From NCBI GenBank assembly GCA_964583765.1, contig CAZOWW010000005.1:26660-90659 (forward strand): 64,000 nt of DNA. The letters are read 5' to 3'. Shown here one piece after another: positions 42,331 through 51,263 of this stretch. The position numbers and the translations under genes were made by a program. Each line of letters starts with the position of its first letter. Position 1 is the first letter of the stretch. The notes under the pieces are model-generated. The model made no database searches. It worked only from the letters and a program-made list of their open reading frames with translations, and had not been told where the DNA came from. The DNA is from CAZOWW01 sp964583765 (GTDB lineage Bacteria > Actinomycetota > Actinomycetes > Actinomycetales > Kineosporiaceae).

Positions 42331-42990
42331 TCAGGAGGGTGTGCCGCACTCCCCGCAGAACTTCACGCCCCCGGAGAGCTGGGTGCCGCAGTTGGTACAG
42401 AACTTCTGCGCGGCCGTCGGGGCCGCTGCGAGGGTGTGGCCGCAGTGCGCGCAGAACTTGCCGCCGCCGCTCTCCTGGTGACAGGAGGGGCACAGCCCCG
42501 TGCCCTGGTCGCGCAGGTTGAGGTCGCTCGTCCAGTCGACCTGGCGCACCTTCTCGTCGATCTGTTCGAGCTGCGCCGCGGCCTGCCGGGCGGCGATCTC
42601 CTGGTCGAGTTTCGGCGCGCACGCGACGCACAGGCCGCGCTCGTCGTTCCAGCAGATCTCCTTGCACACCCACTGGCCGCACCGGTGACACTGCTGGAAA
42701 CGCGGCGAGACCTCCTTCACGGCCTGGCGCAGCATCCGGTCACTCGTCGAGCCCCCGGTGCCGTCGCGCAGCCATTCGGCGTCGAACCCGGCTTCGGAGA
42801 TCTTGTTCCCGAGATCCCCGCCGAGCAGCCGGCCCCCCACGGCCGCGATCCGGCCGCCGAATCCGGTCACGGAGTGCTTGAACGCGGACTTGTAGCCGTT
42901 GCCGCAGCGCAGGCAGCTGAACTCGAACTGGTACCCCTCGCGGGTGGACAGGTTCTGGTAGTTGTTCGTGAACGGCACCTGATCAGCCAT
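42331..42990 (-). CDS. zinc-ribbon protein with four Cys-pair clusters
   Basis: A 219-residue protein rich in CxxC pairs. It has CLRCGNGYKS near residue 25, CHRCGQWVC with CKEIC and CVAC in the middle, a helical linker (ARQAAAQLEQIDEKVRQVD) and two C-terminal zinc ribbons (CPSC/CAHC and CTNC/CGEC). ATG 42990 has AAAGGTG 6 nt upstream; the longer frame to 43125 is discarded. It is likely co-transcribed with the PH-like protein and may be its partner. A -10-like TAGGAT at 43126-43131 gives a leader of about 130 nt. Confidence 0.8.
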   Translation of the reverse strand: MADQVPFTNNYQNLSTREGYQFEFSCLRCGNGYKSAFKHSVTGFGGRIAAVGGRLLGGDLGNKISEAGFDAEWLRDGTGGSTSDRMLRQAVKEVSPRFQQCHRCGQWVCKEICWNDERGLCVACAPKLDQEIAARQAAAQLEQIDEKVRQVDWTSDLNLRDQGTGLCPSCHQESGGGKFCAHCGHTLAAAPTAAQKFCTNCGTQLSGGVKFCGECGTPS

Positions 42991-43125
42991 GACGCACCTT
43001 TCGCGGGGGTCGGTAGGGCGACTGCGACCGGCCATCGGCCGCCGCCTCGTCGCAGGGCCTCCGGCGGGATCAGGCCGTCGGTGCGGGTCGTGAGCGGGCG
43101 TGCGGTGCATGGTCCGAGCAGCCAA

Positions 43126-43131
43126 ATCCTA
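43126..43131 (-). promoter_or_regulatory. -10-like element for zinc-ribbon operon
   Basis: Minus-strand TAGGAT preceded by GACGCC, the same string as the promoter-like site at 26144. The start site would be near 43119, leaving a leader of about 130 nt. Confidence 0.35.
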
Positions 43132-43260
43132 GGCGTCACGGCCAGGGTCCGAGGCTCTCGTGGGCAAACCGGTCGGGGTGTCGTGCGCCCCGCGGTCCGA
43201 TCAGATGGGAGCCTGCGGGGCACCGTTCTCGGGCGGTGGGGCAGTCCCGCGGCCAGGGCC

Positions 43261-43290
43261 TTGACGCCGGGGTACCCGGGGACGTAAGCA
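43261..43290 (+). promoter_or_regulatory. probable promoter for Thr-rich exported protein
   Basis: TTGACG (43261-43266), 18 bp, TAAGCA (43285-43290), ending 21 nt before ATG 43312. Confidence 0.45.
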
Positions 43291-43311
43291 CAGGCATCGA
43301 GGAGGGGCGAC

Positions 43312-44424
43312 ATGGCCTGGGCACACCGGATCGTGGCAGCACTCGTGCTGGCAGCCGCCGGCCTCTGCGGCGCCGTCCCCGCCCTGGGAGCCGCCGTCCC
43401 GACCCTCGTCGCCCGGCCCGACTCGGTCACGACGACCGAGGGCACCCCGGTCACCTTCGACGTGCAGGCGAACGACACCGTCCCCGCGGGGTCCTCCTAC
43501 GACTACGGGATGAGCGCGCCCTTCCACGGCATGATCAGCTCGGGGTCCGAGAGCAGCCCCCTCACCTTCACGTACACCCCGGACGCGGGCTACCTGGGCA
43601 GCGACGGGTTCACCTACGAGTACCTCCAGGACGGCCAGGCCCTGGCGAGCGCCTCGGTGTCCATCACGGTGACGGCGGCGGTCACGACCACGCGCACCAC
43701 CACGACCACGACCACCCGGCGGACGACGACGACCTCGCGCACCACCACGAGCCGGGCGACCACCGGGCCCGCCCGCACCAGTGCCGCGGGTACCACGACC
43801 CGCCCCACCACGGAGGTCACGACGGCCCCGGTGGTGGGGGACCCGCCCACGACCACGTCCCGCACGCCGGCGCCCACGACCACGCCGGCCGCGGTGGGGC
43901 CGTCCCCGAGTGCCGTGCCCTCGCCGGTGCCCACGCCCGGCATCTCGCCATTGTCCACCGCCACGCCGGACCCGATCGGCCTGGACGAGCCGTCCGCCGC
44001 GCCCGAGGGCACCGTGGCGCTGCACGGTCACGGGTGCCCCGCCGGGTCGACGGCGACCGTGGGTCTGGACGGCACGCCCGTCGCCACGGTCCGGGCCGCC
44101 TCCGACGGCACCTTTGAGGTGCGGCTGCGGGCCCCCGGACGGATCGGTCGGCACCGCCTCACCGCCGTCTGTGGCCGGGTCTCGCACGACCGCGCGCTGG
44201 ACGTGGTGCTCACCACCTCGACCGGGGCCGCGGTGGCCGCCCCGGTGGCCGGTGCGGCCACCGTCGTCGTGGGCGGGGTGATGTCCTTCTACCTGCTCAC
44301 CGGATTCCTGCTGGTGCCCCGGAGCGGTTCGGCGGGGTCCGCCGCACGCCGCCCCGACGCACCGTGGCGCGGGTGGTCCCGGCCCGGGCAGGGGCGGGCG
44401 TTGCCCTGGCGACGCGACGGCTGA
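43312..44424 (+). CDS. exported, membrane-anchored Ig-like protein with Thr-rich stalk
   Basis: A 370-residue surface protein. Order: signal peptide (about 1-27), an Ig/cadherin-like domain (about 30-120; FTYTPDAGYLGSDGFTYEYLQDG is the typical repeat core), a Thr/Arg/Pro-rich stalk (about 122-225), a second small beta domain (about 230-300, HGCPAGSTATVGLDG), a C-terminal TM helix (about 310-335) and a basic cytoplasmic tail. GAGGAGGGG precedes ATG 43312. It probably displays a domain beyond the wall. The ligand is unknown. Confidence 0.85.
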   Translation: MAWAHRIVAALVLAAAGLCGAVPALGAAVPTLVARPDSVTTTEGTPVTFDVQANDTVPAGSSYDYGMSAPFHGMISSGSESSPLTFTYTPDAGYLGSDGFTYEYLQDGQALASASVSITVTAAVTTTRTTTTTTTRRTTTTSRTTTSRATTGPARTSAAGTTTRPTTEVTTAPVVGDPPTTTSRTPAPTTTPAAVGPSPSAVPSPVPTPGISPLSTATPDPIGLDEPSAAPEGTVALHGHGCPAGSTATVGLDGTPVATVRAASDGTFEVRLRAPGRIGRHRLTAVCGRVSHDRALDVVLTTSTGAAVAAPVAGAATVVVGGVMSFYLLTGFLLVPRSGSAGSAARRPDAPWRGWSRPGQGRALPWRRDG

Positions 44425-44609
44425 ACCACTCGGTGCGCGGGAGAGGTCCGAGGACCCGCGGGGGTGTCGCCAGGTCGCGGCGGTGGCGCAGGCGTGGGGT
44501 CGGGACGGGGCCGTTGGGAAGGCGCCTGATCGTGACCGGCGCGGCCGGTTGTGTGGCGGCTTGGTGGGTGCCGTGGCGGGCCGTAGCCTGGGCCCAGGAG
44601 GCTGCCTGA
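44364..44609 (+). CDS. possible small membrane peptide, start uncertain
   Basis: A frame ending in TGATG overlap with the next lipoprotein start. Its last ~31 residues (from TTG 44514) form a basic start and one hydrophobic segment (GRRLIVTG, then VAAWWVPW). The only GTG starts (44364, 44373) lie inside the previous gene. It could be a real short signal-like peptide or simply the coupling leader of the next gene. Confidence 0.25.
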   Translation: MARVVPARAGAGVALATRRLNHSVRGRGPRTRGGVARSRRWRRRGVGTGPLGRRLIVTGAAGCVAAWWVPWRAVAWAQEAA

Positions 44610-45016
44610 TGAGATTCCGCCGTTCCCTCGCCGCCGCGACTCTCGCGACCGTCTGTGCCCTGGCCGCCGGTTGCGGCTCGAGCACCGCGATCCCGGGCGG
44701 CCCGACGATCCGGGTCCCGCACTTCGACGTCCCGTCCCTTCCCGGAGCCGATCTCAGCAAGATCGATTTCTCCCGGCAGGACGCCGCCAGCGCCAAGAAG
44801 GCCGTGTGCGTCGTGGCCGATGTCTGGCTCAAGGCGAACACCGCGACGAAGAAGGTGATCCGCCCGGCCGTGGACAAGGTGATCGGCCACTACGCGAACA
44901 GCCCGGACAGCAACGCGCGCGCCATCGCGGCCACCGCGAAGGCTCTCGTGCAGGCGGACGCGACCTCCGACTCGGTCAAGCGTGTGGCCTGGCGCAAGCT
45001 CTGTCCGTCGGCCTGA
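44609..45016 (+). CDS. small lipoprotein, unknown
   Basis: A 135-residue lipoprotein with lipobox LAAGC (Cys at about 22). The mature part is helical with two Cys (KKAVCVVADVW and WRKLCPSA), possibly disulfide-linked, and an N-terminal IRVPHFDVPSLPGADLSKIDF. AGGAGG lies 7 nt before ATG 44609. No family is recognised. It follows the Thr-rich surface protein gene and may be co-transcribed with it. Confidence 0.75.
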   Translation: MRFRRSLAAATLATVCALAAGCGSSTAIPGGPTIRVPHFDVPSLPGADLSKIDFSRQDAASAKKAVCVVADVWLKANTATKKVIRPAVDKVIGHYANSPDSNARAIAATAKALVQADATSDSVKRVAWRKLCPSA

Positions 45017-45052
45017 CCCGCCCGATCACCCACCGGACGGGGACAGCACCGG

Positions 45053-45700
45053 TCACAGGGCGGAGATCGAGCGGGGTGCCCGTTCGGTCCGGCTCAGCGC
45101 CCGCAGCAGCGCGGTGGGGCCGTGCCGCTGCACCGAGAGCCGGGTGAGCAGGGCGAACACCCGCTCGAGGACCTCCTCGGGAAGCTCCGGGGTGGCGATC
45201 CCCACGCTGTACGCCAGGTCGTCGCTGTGCACGGTGAGCTCCATCAGGCGCGTCGTCAGGAAGTGCTCGAGGTACATGGCCCACGAGCCGCCTGGCACGG
45301 CCAACGCCAGGTCGTGCGGCTGCTTCGGCAGGTCGTCGCGCAGCCGGTCCACGGTCTCGGCGGTCTGCTCGGCGAGGGCCTCGGCTCCGGGAGCGGCAAT
45401 ACCCTCGCCCCGGCTGCGGATCAGCACGTGGATGTCGTCGTCCACCCCCGCACCCAGCCAGCGGGCCCGGCGGTAGTGCTCCTCGAGCGGCACGACCTCG
45501 GGTCGCGTCGTCGTCGAACCGGCCACCTCCAGGGCGGTGGCGACCGCGAACACCTGCGAGGCGAGGTGACCGGCGAGCCCACTCACCCGGTACTCGGGCA
45601 GGGCGCTCGGCGAGAGCCAGCGCTCGGCGACCGCGGGATCGGCAAGCAGGGACGCCGCTGAGGTTGCCGCCACCAGATAGGCGTCCACCACCGTGGTCAT
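45053..45700 (-). CDS. MDMPI-family (DinB-fold) protein
   Basis: A 215-residue protein of the mycothiol-dependent maleylpyruvate isomerase N-terminal family, a DinB-like four-helix bundle that binds a divalent metal. The ligands expected in the family are present: His45 (GLAGHLASQ), Glu154 and His158 (RLMELTVHSDD). GAAGGAGCGGC precedes ATG 45700, an excellent ribosome site. Most members of the family have unknown thiol-transfer substrates; the presence of the family supports a mycothiol-producing host. Confidence 0.85.
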   Translation of the reverse strand: MTTVVDAYLVAATSAASLLADPAVAERWLSPSALPEYRVSGLAGHLASQVFAVATALEVAGSTTTRPEVVPLEEHYRRARWLGAGVDDDIHVLIRSRGEGIAAPGAEALAEQTAETVDRLRDDLPKQPHDLALAVPGGSWAMYLEHFLTTRLMELTVHSDDLAYSVGIATPELPEEVLERVFALLTRLSVQRHGPTALLRALSRTERAPRSISAL

Positions 45701-46050
45701 GCCGCTCCTTCAGCTGAGGCGAGGCGTCGCGGGGCCGGCGTTCACGTTCTCGCACGGACCGCCCCGGTCCGGGTCTTCGCCCCGACGCTACCAAGCGGGT
45801 CCCCTGCCTGCCGTTCGAGCACGATCGACGTGGGCCTGGGCTTCTCGTGTGCCTCGGCGTGGGTGTGTCCGCGGGCGAGGGGTCCGCCGGGAAGGGACCC
45901 TCCTGGTGCGGATCGCAGGCCGGACGCCACGTCCTCCGGAATCGTGGGAGCGTGTCGGGAGACGGGCTCAAGGTCCGGTGTGCTCCTGTCGAAGGCGCTG
46001 CCGAGATCCACCGCCACGCGGTGGACCGTTCGGAGAACAGGAGTTCCGCG
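45701..46050. other. divergent intergenic region
   Basis: No gene is seen between the MDMPI gene and the rightward secreted protein. A minus-strand TAGCGT at 45785-45790 is a possible -10 element, without a good -35. Confidence 0.4.
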
Positions 46051-48180
46051 ATGTTCCTTCGGATCGGGGCCGGAGCCCGACCGATCAGGCCTGGCCGGCG
46101 GGTGGCCCGCCTGGCGTTGGCCGTGGCCACGGCGGCGAGCCTGCTCGTGGCGCTGCCCGGGGCCGCCCACGCCTACAACGGCGGTGCCGACAGCGGCAGC
46201 GCGGTTGCGCTCCCGTGCACCCCGCCCTGTCAGTTCACCGGTGACAACACGGGCCTGACCAACACGGTCGCCTCGCACCGGTACAACATGACCTGGTACT
46301 CGTGGACGGCGGCCCGCAGCGGTCATGTCACGGTTCGGATCAGCTCGATCTCGCCGTCCAACTGGGACAACGTGGTGCGGGTCTACCAGGGCGCGACGAT
46401 GCTCGCCGACAACGACGACTCCTACGGCCTCGACGCGATGACCACGTTCACGGCCACCGCGTCCACGCAGTACCTGCTCGCGATGGGGTCGTACAGCAGC
46501 GGCGTTCGCGGCACGGCGACGGTGACCGTCAGCGACTCGCCGCCGGACACCCCCGCGGCGCCCACCGGCTCGGCCGGGGACGGCCAGGTGACCGTGAGCT
46601 GGAGCGCGCCGAACGACAACTACGCGGCCATCACCGGGTACACCGTCTACGCCTATCAGGGCGGGGTGCAGGCCGGTTCGGCGCACACCGTCACGGGCAC
46701 GCCGCCCACCACGAGCCTGATCGTGAGCTCGCTGACCAACGGGCTGCCCTACACGTTCAAGGTGCTGGCCACCAACGGCAACGGCGACTCCGCCCTGTCC
46801 GACCCGAGTGATCCCTACACCCCGGCCACCACTACGACGACCGTCGGGAACGTCTCGCCGACCTCGATCGTCTTCGGCCAGCAGGTGACCATCACCGCGA
46901 CGGTCACCCCCACCGGTGCCGGGACCCCGACGGGGACGGTCACCTTGTCCGAGGGCGCTACCGTGCTGGGCCCGACGACGTTGAGCTCGGGCACGGCGAC
47001 GTTCCACATGCTGGCCCTCGGCCCCGGCTCCCACACGTACTCCGTCGCCTACGGGGGAACCGCGGGTTTCGGGGCGAGTAGTGACGCCGACGCCGGGACC
47101 GTCGTGGTGTCGCAGGCAAGCACGACCACCGCTCTGACCGTCGATCGGACGACGCGTGAGGTGAACCAGCACGTCCAGGCCACGGCGAGGGTCTCCGTGG
47201 TGTCGCCTGGCGGCGGCGATCCCGACGGGGACGTCCGGTTCAAGGACGGCAACACCGTACTCGCCGACGTCCCGGTCAGCGGCGGGGTGGCCCGCGCCAC
47301 CCTGTGGTGGACGACGCCCGGGGCGCACCACCTGACCGCGACCTTCCGGGGTTCGACGAACCACGCGACGAGCACCTCGTCCTCGCGGACCGTCACCGTG
47401 CTGCCGCCGCCGGTCTGGACGACCTACCCGGTGCGCAGCTCCACCGGGATCCACTACGCCTGGAGCCGTGGCTGGGTCGACTCGACGCTCGGCCGCGCCG
47501 AGTGGACCGAGTCCACCCCCGGGGCGACGGCGACGTACCGCTTCCACGGCACGCAGATCACCTACTGGTACAGCACCGGTCCCGATCACGGGAGCGCCTC
47601 GGTGAAGATCGACGGCCGGCCGGTCGGTGTCGTCGACGAGAACAGCTCGACGGCTCAGGCCCGCCAGCACACCACCTTTACCGGGCTCGCCCACGGGTGG
47701 CACACGCTCACCGTGGTGGTGCGGCCCCAGGACGCCGGGGAACTGAGCCGCGAGGTGGTCAGCGTGGACGCGTTCTCGCCGACGCCGCGCTGCGACGCCC
47801 GGTGCGACCGTGACCCCGACCTGGCCATGAACTGGAGCCGTACCGAGCTCGACGGGCAGGGCTACGTGTTCAGCCGGCGGGCCGGCTCCTCGTTGCGGGC
47901 CAACTTCCTGGGCATCGGGGTCTCGGTGACCCGGGTGCTCGGACACACCCAGGGTTCCTTCGCGGTCTACATCGACGGCGTGCGCCGGGCGATCGTCAAC
48001 GACTGGGCCGACCAGCTCAGCACCACGAGCACCGGTTCCACCTGGACCGGTCTCGCGGAGGGCCTGCACACCCTGGAGATCCGGGTGCTGGAACGGCGGG
48101 GGGCCTCGGACGAGCCCGACTCGCGCAATGTGAGCGTCCTGGCGATCTCCACCCTGCAGCGCCCGGAGCTCCCGTCGTGA
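46051..48180 (+). CDS. secreted multidomain protein (FN3, Big_3-type Ig repeats)
   Basis: A 709-residue secreted protein. Signal peptide (about 1-39, ending AHA), an N-terminal beta domain (about 40-155, NVVRVYQGATMLADNDDS, like PPC-type pre-peptidase C-terminal modules), FN3 (about 160-250, SDPSDPYTP at the end), two bacterial Ig-like repeats (about 255-345 and 350-450; PTGTVTLSEG, PDGDVRFKDG), and two C-terminal jelly-roll-like modules (about 455-575 and 585-705; ITYWYSTGPDHGSASVKIDG and FAVYIDGVRRAIVNDWADQ) that may bind carbohydrate. No catalytic domain is evident. AGGAG precedes ATG 46051. Role: surface or substrate adhesion (inference). Confidence 0.83.
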   Translation: MFLRIGAGARPIRPGRRVARLALAVATAASLLVALPGAAHAYNGGADSGSAVALPCTPPCQFTGDNTGLTNTVASHRYNMTWYSWTAARSGHVTVRISSISPSNWDNVVRVYQGATMLADNDDSYGLDAMTTFTATASTQYLLAMGSYSSGVRGTATVTVSDSPPDTPAAPTGSAGDGQVTVSWSAPNDNYAAITGYTVYAYQGGVQAGSAHTVTGTPPTTSLIVSSLTNGLPYTFKVLATNGNGDSALSDPSDPYTPATTTTTVGNVSPTSIVFGQQVTITATVTPTGAGTPTGTVTLSEGATVLGPTTLSSGTATFHMLALGPGSHTYSVAYGGTAGFGASSDADAGTVVVSQASTTTALTVDRTTREVNQHVQATARVSVVSPGGGDPDGDVRFKDGNTVLADVPVSGGVARATLWWTTPGAHHLTATFRGSTNHATSTSSSRTVTVLPPPVWTTYPVRSSTGIHYAWSRGWVDSTLGRAEWTESTPGATATYRFHGTQITYWYSTGPDHGSASVKIDGRPVGVVDENSSTAQARQHTTFTGLAHGWHTLTVVVRPQDAGELSREVVSVDAFSPTPRCDARCDRDPDLAMNWSRTELDGQGYVFSRRAGSSLRANFLGIGVSVTRVLGHTQGSFAVYIDGVRRAIVNDWADQLSTTSTGSTWTGLAEGLHTLEIRVLERRGASDEPDSRNVSVLAISTLQRPELPS

Positions 48181-48213
48181 TCCGAGCCCCGCGGGATCCG
48201 CGCGGCAGCACCG

Positions 48214-48264
48214 CCTGAACCACGGCATCACCTGAACCACGGCATCACCTGAACCACGGCATCA
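48214..48264 (+). repeat. 17-bp tandem repeat x3 downstream of stop
   Basis: Three exact copies of CCTGAACCACGGCATCA (48214, 48231, 48248), then a degenerate CCGAAC, 34 bp after the stop. The CTGAACC core with a 17-nt period also occurs at the 3' end of the esterase gene on the other strand. Confidence 0.92.
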
Positions 48265-48297
48265 CCGAACGACCGGTGCGGGTATCCCGGCACCGGC

Positions 48298-48336
48298 GAC
48301 CTCCGCCCCGCCGCGTCTGCGTGCGGGGCGGAGGTC
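48298..48336 (+). terminator. 14-bp hairpin
   Basis: The arms 48298-48311 and 48323-48336 pair (left arm GACCTCCGCCCCGC). It ends the secreted-protein transcript. Confidence 0.75.
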
Positions 48337-48593
48337 TTGGGGGAGGGGGCAATCGGGCGGAGGCCTCCCCGGCGTCTCAAGCGCACCGGAACCATCGCCG
48401 ATCAAGCAGCCGAGGACCTGGCCGGTGCGTGTGCCGGTCGTGGCCACGATGTGGACCGGTCCAGCGGGCCGCTCCCATGGACCGAAATGGACAATGCGGC
48501 GCCGCGAGACCCACGGTCGGCGAGGATTGGGCAACCCCGCGTGATGGCTCGTACGGCGCTGTCGGGGCGGGATGAGCACGACGGACGGGCGGC
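48337..48593. other. intergenic region before the GGDEF gene
   Basis: About 257 bp between the terminator and the GGDEF gene. Nothing gene-like is supported, though short overlapping frames exist. The true start of the GGDEF gene is uncertain, so part of this may be leader. Confidence 0.4.
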
Positions 48594-51101
48594 GTGATCG
48601 GGAGACAGGACGCGCCCCGGAAGGACGGCGAGGACACGGATGGATCGGGGAGCAGGCTCGTGCCCCGGGTGAGGCGTTCGGCGACGGTTCGCGGAGAGTC
48701 GACCGGAGCCGCCGCGGCTCCGGGGCTGCGCATGTCGCGGGGCATCGTCGTCACCGTCGCGACCGTGGTGGCGCTCCTGCTGAGCCTCGCCGGGGTCTGG
48801 GCCGGTGCGAGCACCTGGCAGGGTGCCGTGGAGCGCCAGGACCGGAGCCTGTTCCGGGAGGCCGCCGCCGACGTCGCCGCGTCCATGGCCTCCGCGCTGC
48901 GCCGGGACACCGACTTCATGGCGGCCATGCGGGCCACCGTGGCCACGCGATCGTCCATGACCAACGCGGAGTACCGCCAGTGGATCGCCCTGTTCGGCGC
49001 CGGCCGTCGCTTCCCTGGCGGCGTGGGGTACGCCTACCTCCTCCAGGCCACCCCGGCCGAGGTACCCGCGGTGAGCGCCGTCATCATGGCCGACCCGCCG
49101 GCGACCGCGAACAAGTCCAGGACCTTCTCGATCTCCCCGGCCGGGCGTCGTTCCGTCTACTGCTTCTTCCGGCTCAGCTACACCGACCTGCCGATCCGGC
49201 TGCCCGTGGGCTTCGACGCCTGTTCCTCGGGGATCATCGGGCTCACCACGGACAAGGACGCCTCGGCGCACGCGGACGGCGGTGCCACCGGCGAGTTCAG
49301 CATCCGCCCCCTGGACGTCGCACACGGGCTGTTCTGGATCGCGGCGCCGGTGTACCGCGGGGGTGATCTGCCCGAGTCGGACACCGCCAGGGTGGCCTCG
49401 ATGCTCGGCTGGGTGGCCGGCACCTTCGACGGCGCAGCCATCATCACCGACGGCGGCCAGGTGCGTCCGGGGATGCGCGTGGAGATCCAGCACGTCAATC
49501 CCGGCGAGGCGCCGATCACCCTGGCCTCCTCGGGCAGCGCCCGCCCCGGAGGTTGGACGAGCACGATCCAGGTTCAGGCGAACGGGGACTGGGTGGTGCG
49601 GGTCACCGGGGTACTTCACTCGGGCGGCCCCTCGGCGCGGACCCAGTTCTGGATCATCATCGTCCTCGGGTCGTTGTTCGCCCTGGGCGCCTTCGTCTTC
49701 GTGCAGGTGCTCATCCGCAGTCGGCAGCGGGCGATGGCCCTGGTCGAGCGGCGCACCCGCGAGCTACGGCACCAGGCCACCCACGACGCGCTCACCGGCC
49801 TGCCCAACCGGGTGCTGATCCTGCAACTGATCGACGAGGCCATGGCGCGTGCCCGGCGGACCGAGGCCGGGCTCGCCGTGCTCTTCATCGACCTCGACGG
49901 GTTCAAGAACGTCAACGACACCTACGGGCACGCCGTGGGCGACGAGTTCCTGCGCCTGGTCAGTCTGCGGCTCGTCCGTGCTCTTCGGGACGGCGAGACC
50001 CTGGGCCGGCTCGGCGGGGACGAGTTCGTGGTGCTGGTCGAACGGCCGGGCCTCCCGAACCTCTCGTCCGGCGAGGTCGCCGAACGGCTGCTCGCGGCTC
50101 TCGTCCCGCCCCTGCAGTTGGGCGGCGCGCCGGGGATCTCGGTCCGGGCACGGGCGAGCATCGGGGTCGCGCAAGGGGTGCGGCCGGACCCCGATCAGCT
50201 CCTGCGGGACGCCGACACGGCCATGTACGAGGCGAAGGTCGGCGGACAGCACGGCTTCGCCGTCTTCTCGTCCCGGGGCGGCCCGGCCGCCGAACCGGGT
50301 CCGGAGCTGGCGGAGGAGTTGCGCCGGGCGTTGGGTTCCGGGGAGCTGTCCCTGCTCTTCCGCCCGGTCTTCGAACCGGTCACCGGCCAGGTGGTGGCTG
50401 CCGGGGCGGAACCTCGCTGGCGGAATCCGCGGCTCGGCGTCCTGAACGCGGCCGAGTTCCTGCCCGCGGCCCAGGAGTGCGGCCTGGCGCTACCGGTCGG
50501 GCACTGGGTGCTGTCGGAGGCCTGCCGCCAGGCGGCGGCGTGGGCTCGGGCCGGACACCCGATCGCGGTGTGCGTACCCCTGGACGGCCGTCACCTCGAG
50601 ACCGGTGAGGTCTTGGTCGAGGACCTGCGAGCCGTGCTGGACGAGACGCGGCTGCCTGCCCGATCGCTGATCCTCACCCTGCCCAGGACCACGCTGGGCG
50701 GTGATCCGTCGGCGATCTCGGCACAGGCGGAGGTGATTCGGGAGCTCGGGGTCCGGCTGGCCGTCGGCGGACTGGAGGGGGGCCTCCCGGCGCTGGCGGA
50801 GCTGTCCCGGATGCCCGTGGACGCGATCATCGCGGATCGGGGCCTGCTGGAGGACCTCTCCGCCGCCGCCGAGGCCCTGTTCCGGGCTCTGGTCGAGGTC
50901 GGCCGGGCGCTCGGGATCCAGGTGTTGGCCCAGGGCTGCCCGAAACCCGAGAAGTCCGTTCCCTGGCCCAGGGAGGGGTTCGACCAGGGGCGGGGCTGCC
51001 TGTTGAGCCGCGCGGAGACCGGCGAGGAGGTGCTGCGCCTGATCCAGGCCCTGCGCCGGAGTGAGCCCGTGCGGGCGGGATCGGGCGAGTCCCGCGCCTG
51101 A
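48594..51101 (+). CDS. CHASE-GGDEF protein with degenerate EAL domain
   Basis: An 835-residue membrane sensor and diguanylate cyclase. A cytoplasmic leader, TM1 (about 50-70), an extracytoplasmic CHASE-type domain (about 75-340; WIALFGAGRRFPGGVGYAYL), TM2 (about 350-375), then GGDEF (about 395-560) with an intact GGDEF motif at 474-478 (GRLGGDEFVVLVE) and IDLDGFKNVNDTYGH. The last ~250 residues are EAL-like but lack the EAL triplet (AGAEPRWRNP), the NLS-type and ExxES sites and DDFG loop (VGGLEGG), so no phosphodiesterase activity is expected. GTG 48594 opens the frame; ATG 48732 is an alternative just before TM1. Confidence 0.88.
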   Translation: MIGRQDAPRKDGEDTDGSGSRLVPRVRRSATVRGESTGAAAAPGLRMSRGIVVTVATVVALLLSLAGVWAGASTWQGAVERQDRSLFREAAADVAASMASALRRDTDFMAAMRATVATRSSMTNAEYRQWIALFGAGRRFPGGVGYAYLLQATPAEVPAVSAVIMADPPATANKSRTFSISPAGRRSVYCFFRLSYTDLPIRLPVGFDACSSGIIGLTTDKDASAHADGGATGEFSIRPLDVAHGLFWIAAPVYRGGDLPESDTARVASMLGWVAGTFDGAAIITDGGQVRPGMRVEIQHVNPGEAPITLASSGSARPGGWTSTIQVQANGDWVVRVTGVLHSGGPSARTQFWIIIVLGSLFALGAFVFVQVLIRSRQRAMALVERRTRELRHQATHDALTGLPNRVLILQLIDEAMARARRTEAGLAVLFIDLDGFKNVNDTYGHAVGDEFLRLVSLRLVRALRDGETLGRLGGDEFVVLVERPGLPNLSSGEVAERLLAALVPPLQLGGAPGISVRARASIGVAQGVRPDPDQLLRDADTAMYEAKVGGQHGFAVFSSRGGPAAEPGPELAEELRRALGSGELSLLFRPVFEPVTGQVVAAGAEPRWRNPRLGVLNAAEFLPAAQECGLALPVGHWVLSEACRQAAAWARAGHPIAVCVPLDGRHLETGEVLVEDLRAVLDETRLPARSLILTLPRTTLGGDPSAISAQAEVIRELGVRLAVGGLEGGLPALAELSRMPVDAIIADRGLLEDLSAAAEALFRALVEVGRALGIQVLAQGCPKPEKSVPWPREGFDQGRGCLLSRAETGEEVLRLIQALRRSEPVRAGSGESRA

Positions 51102-51263
51102 CTCCCCGCGGGGGATCGAGTCCCGGGCCGCTGCGGCACGGCAGGTGCCTCGGCCTGATCGACCAGGTGTCCCGCGCTGTGGCGGACCCGTCCGGGGCAG
51201 GGGGACGCCCGGGACACCACCTCGGCGGTGGCGCCCGGGCATCCGACCGGTTCAGCCGGCGGC

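Larger units (their letters stand above)
42991..43311. other. divergent intergenic region
   Basis: It separates the leftward zinc-ribbon operon from the rightward exported protein gene and contains the promoter-like elements at 43126-43131 and 43261-43290. No gene is seen. Confidence 0.5.

Noticed and set aside
40765..43287. 840-codon plus-strand open frame
   Set aside because: It is antisense to the PH-like and zinc-ribbon genes, has no motif and extreme Arg/Gly/Ala/Pro composition; the minus-strand proteins have ribosome sites and recognisable motifs.
45742..48240. 832-codon minus-strand open frame
   Set aside because: It is antisense to the secreted multidomain protein, whose signal peptide, FN3 and Ig motifs are clear.
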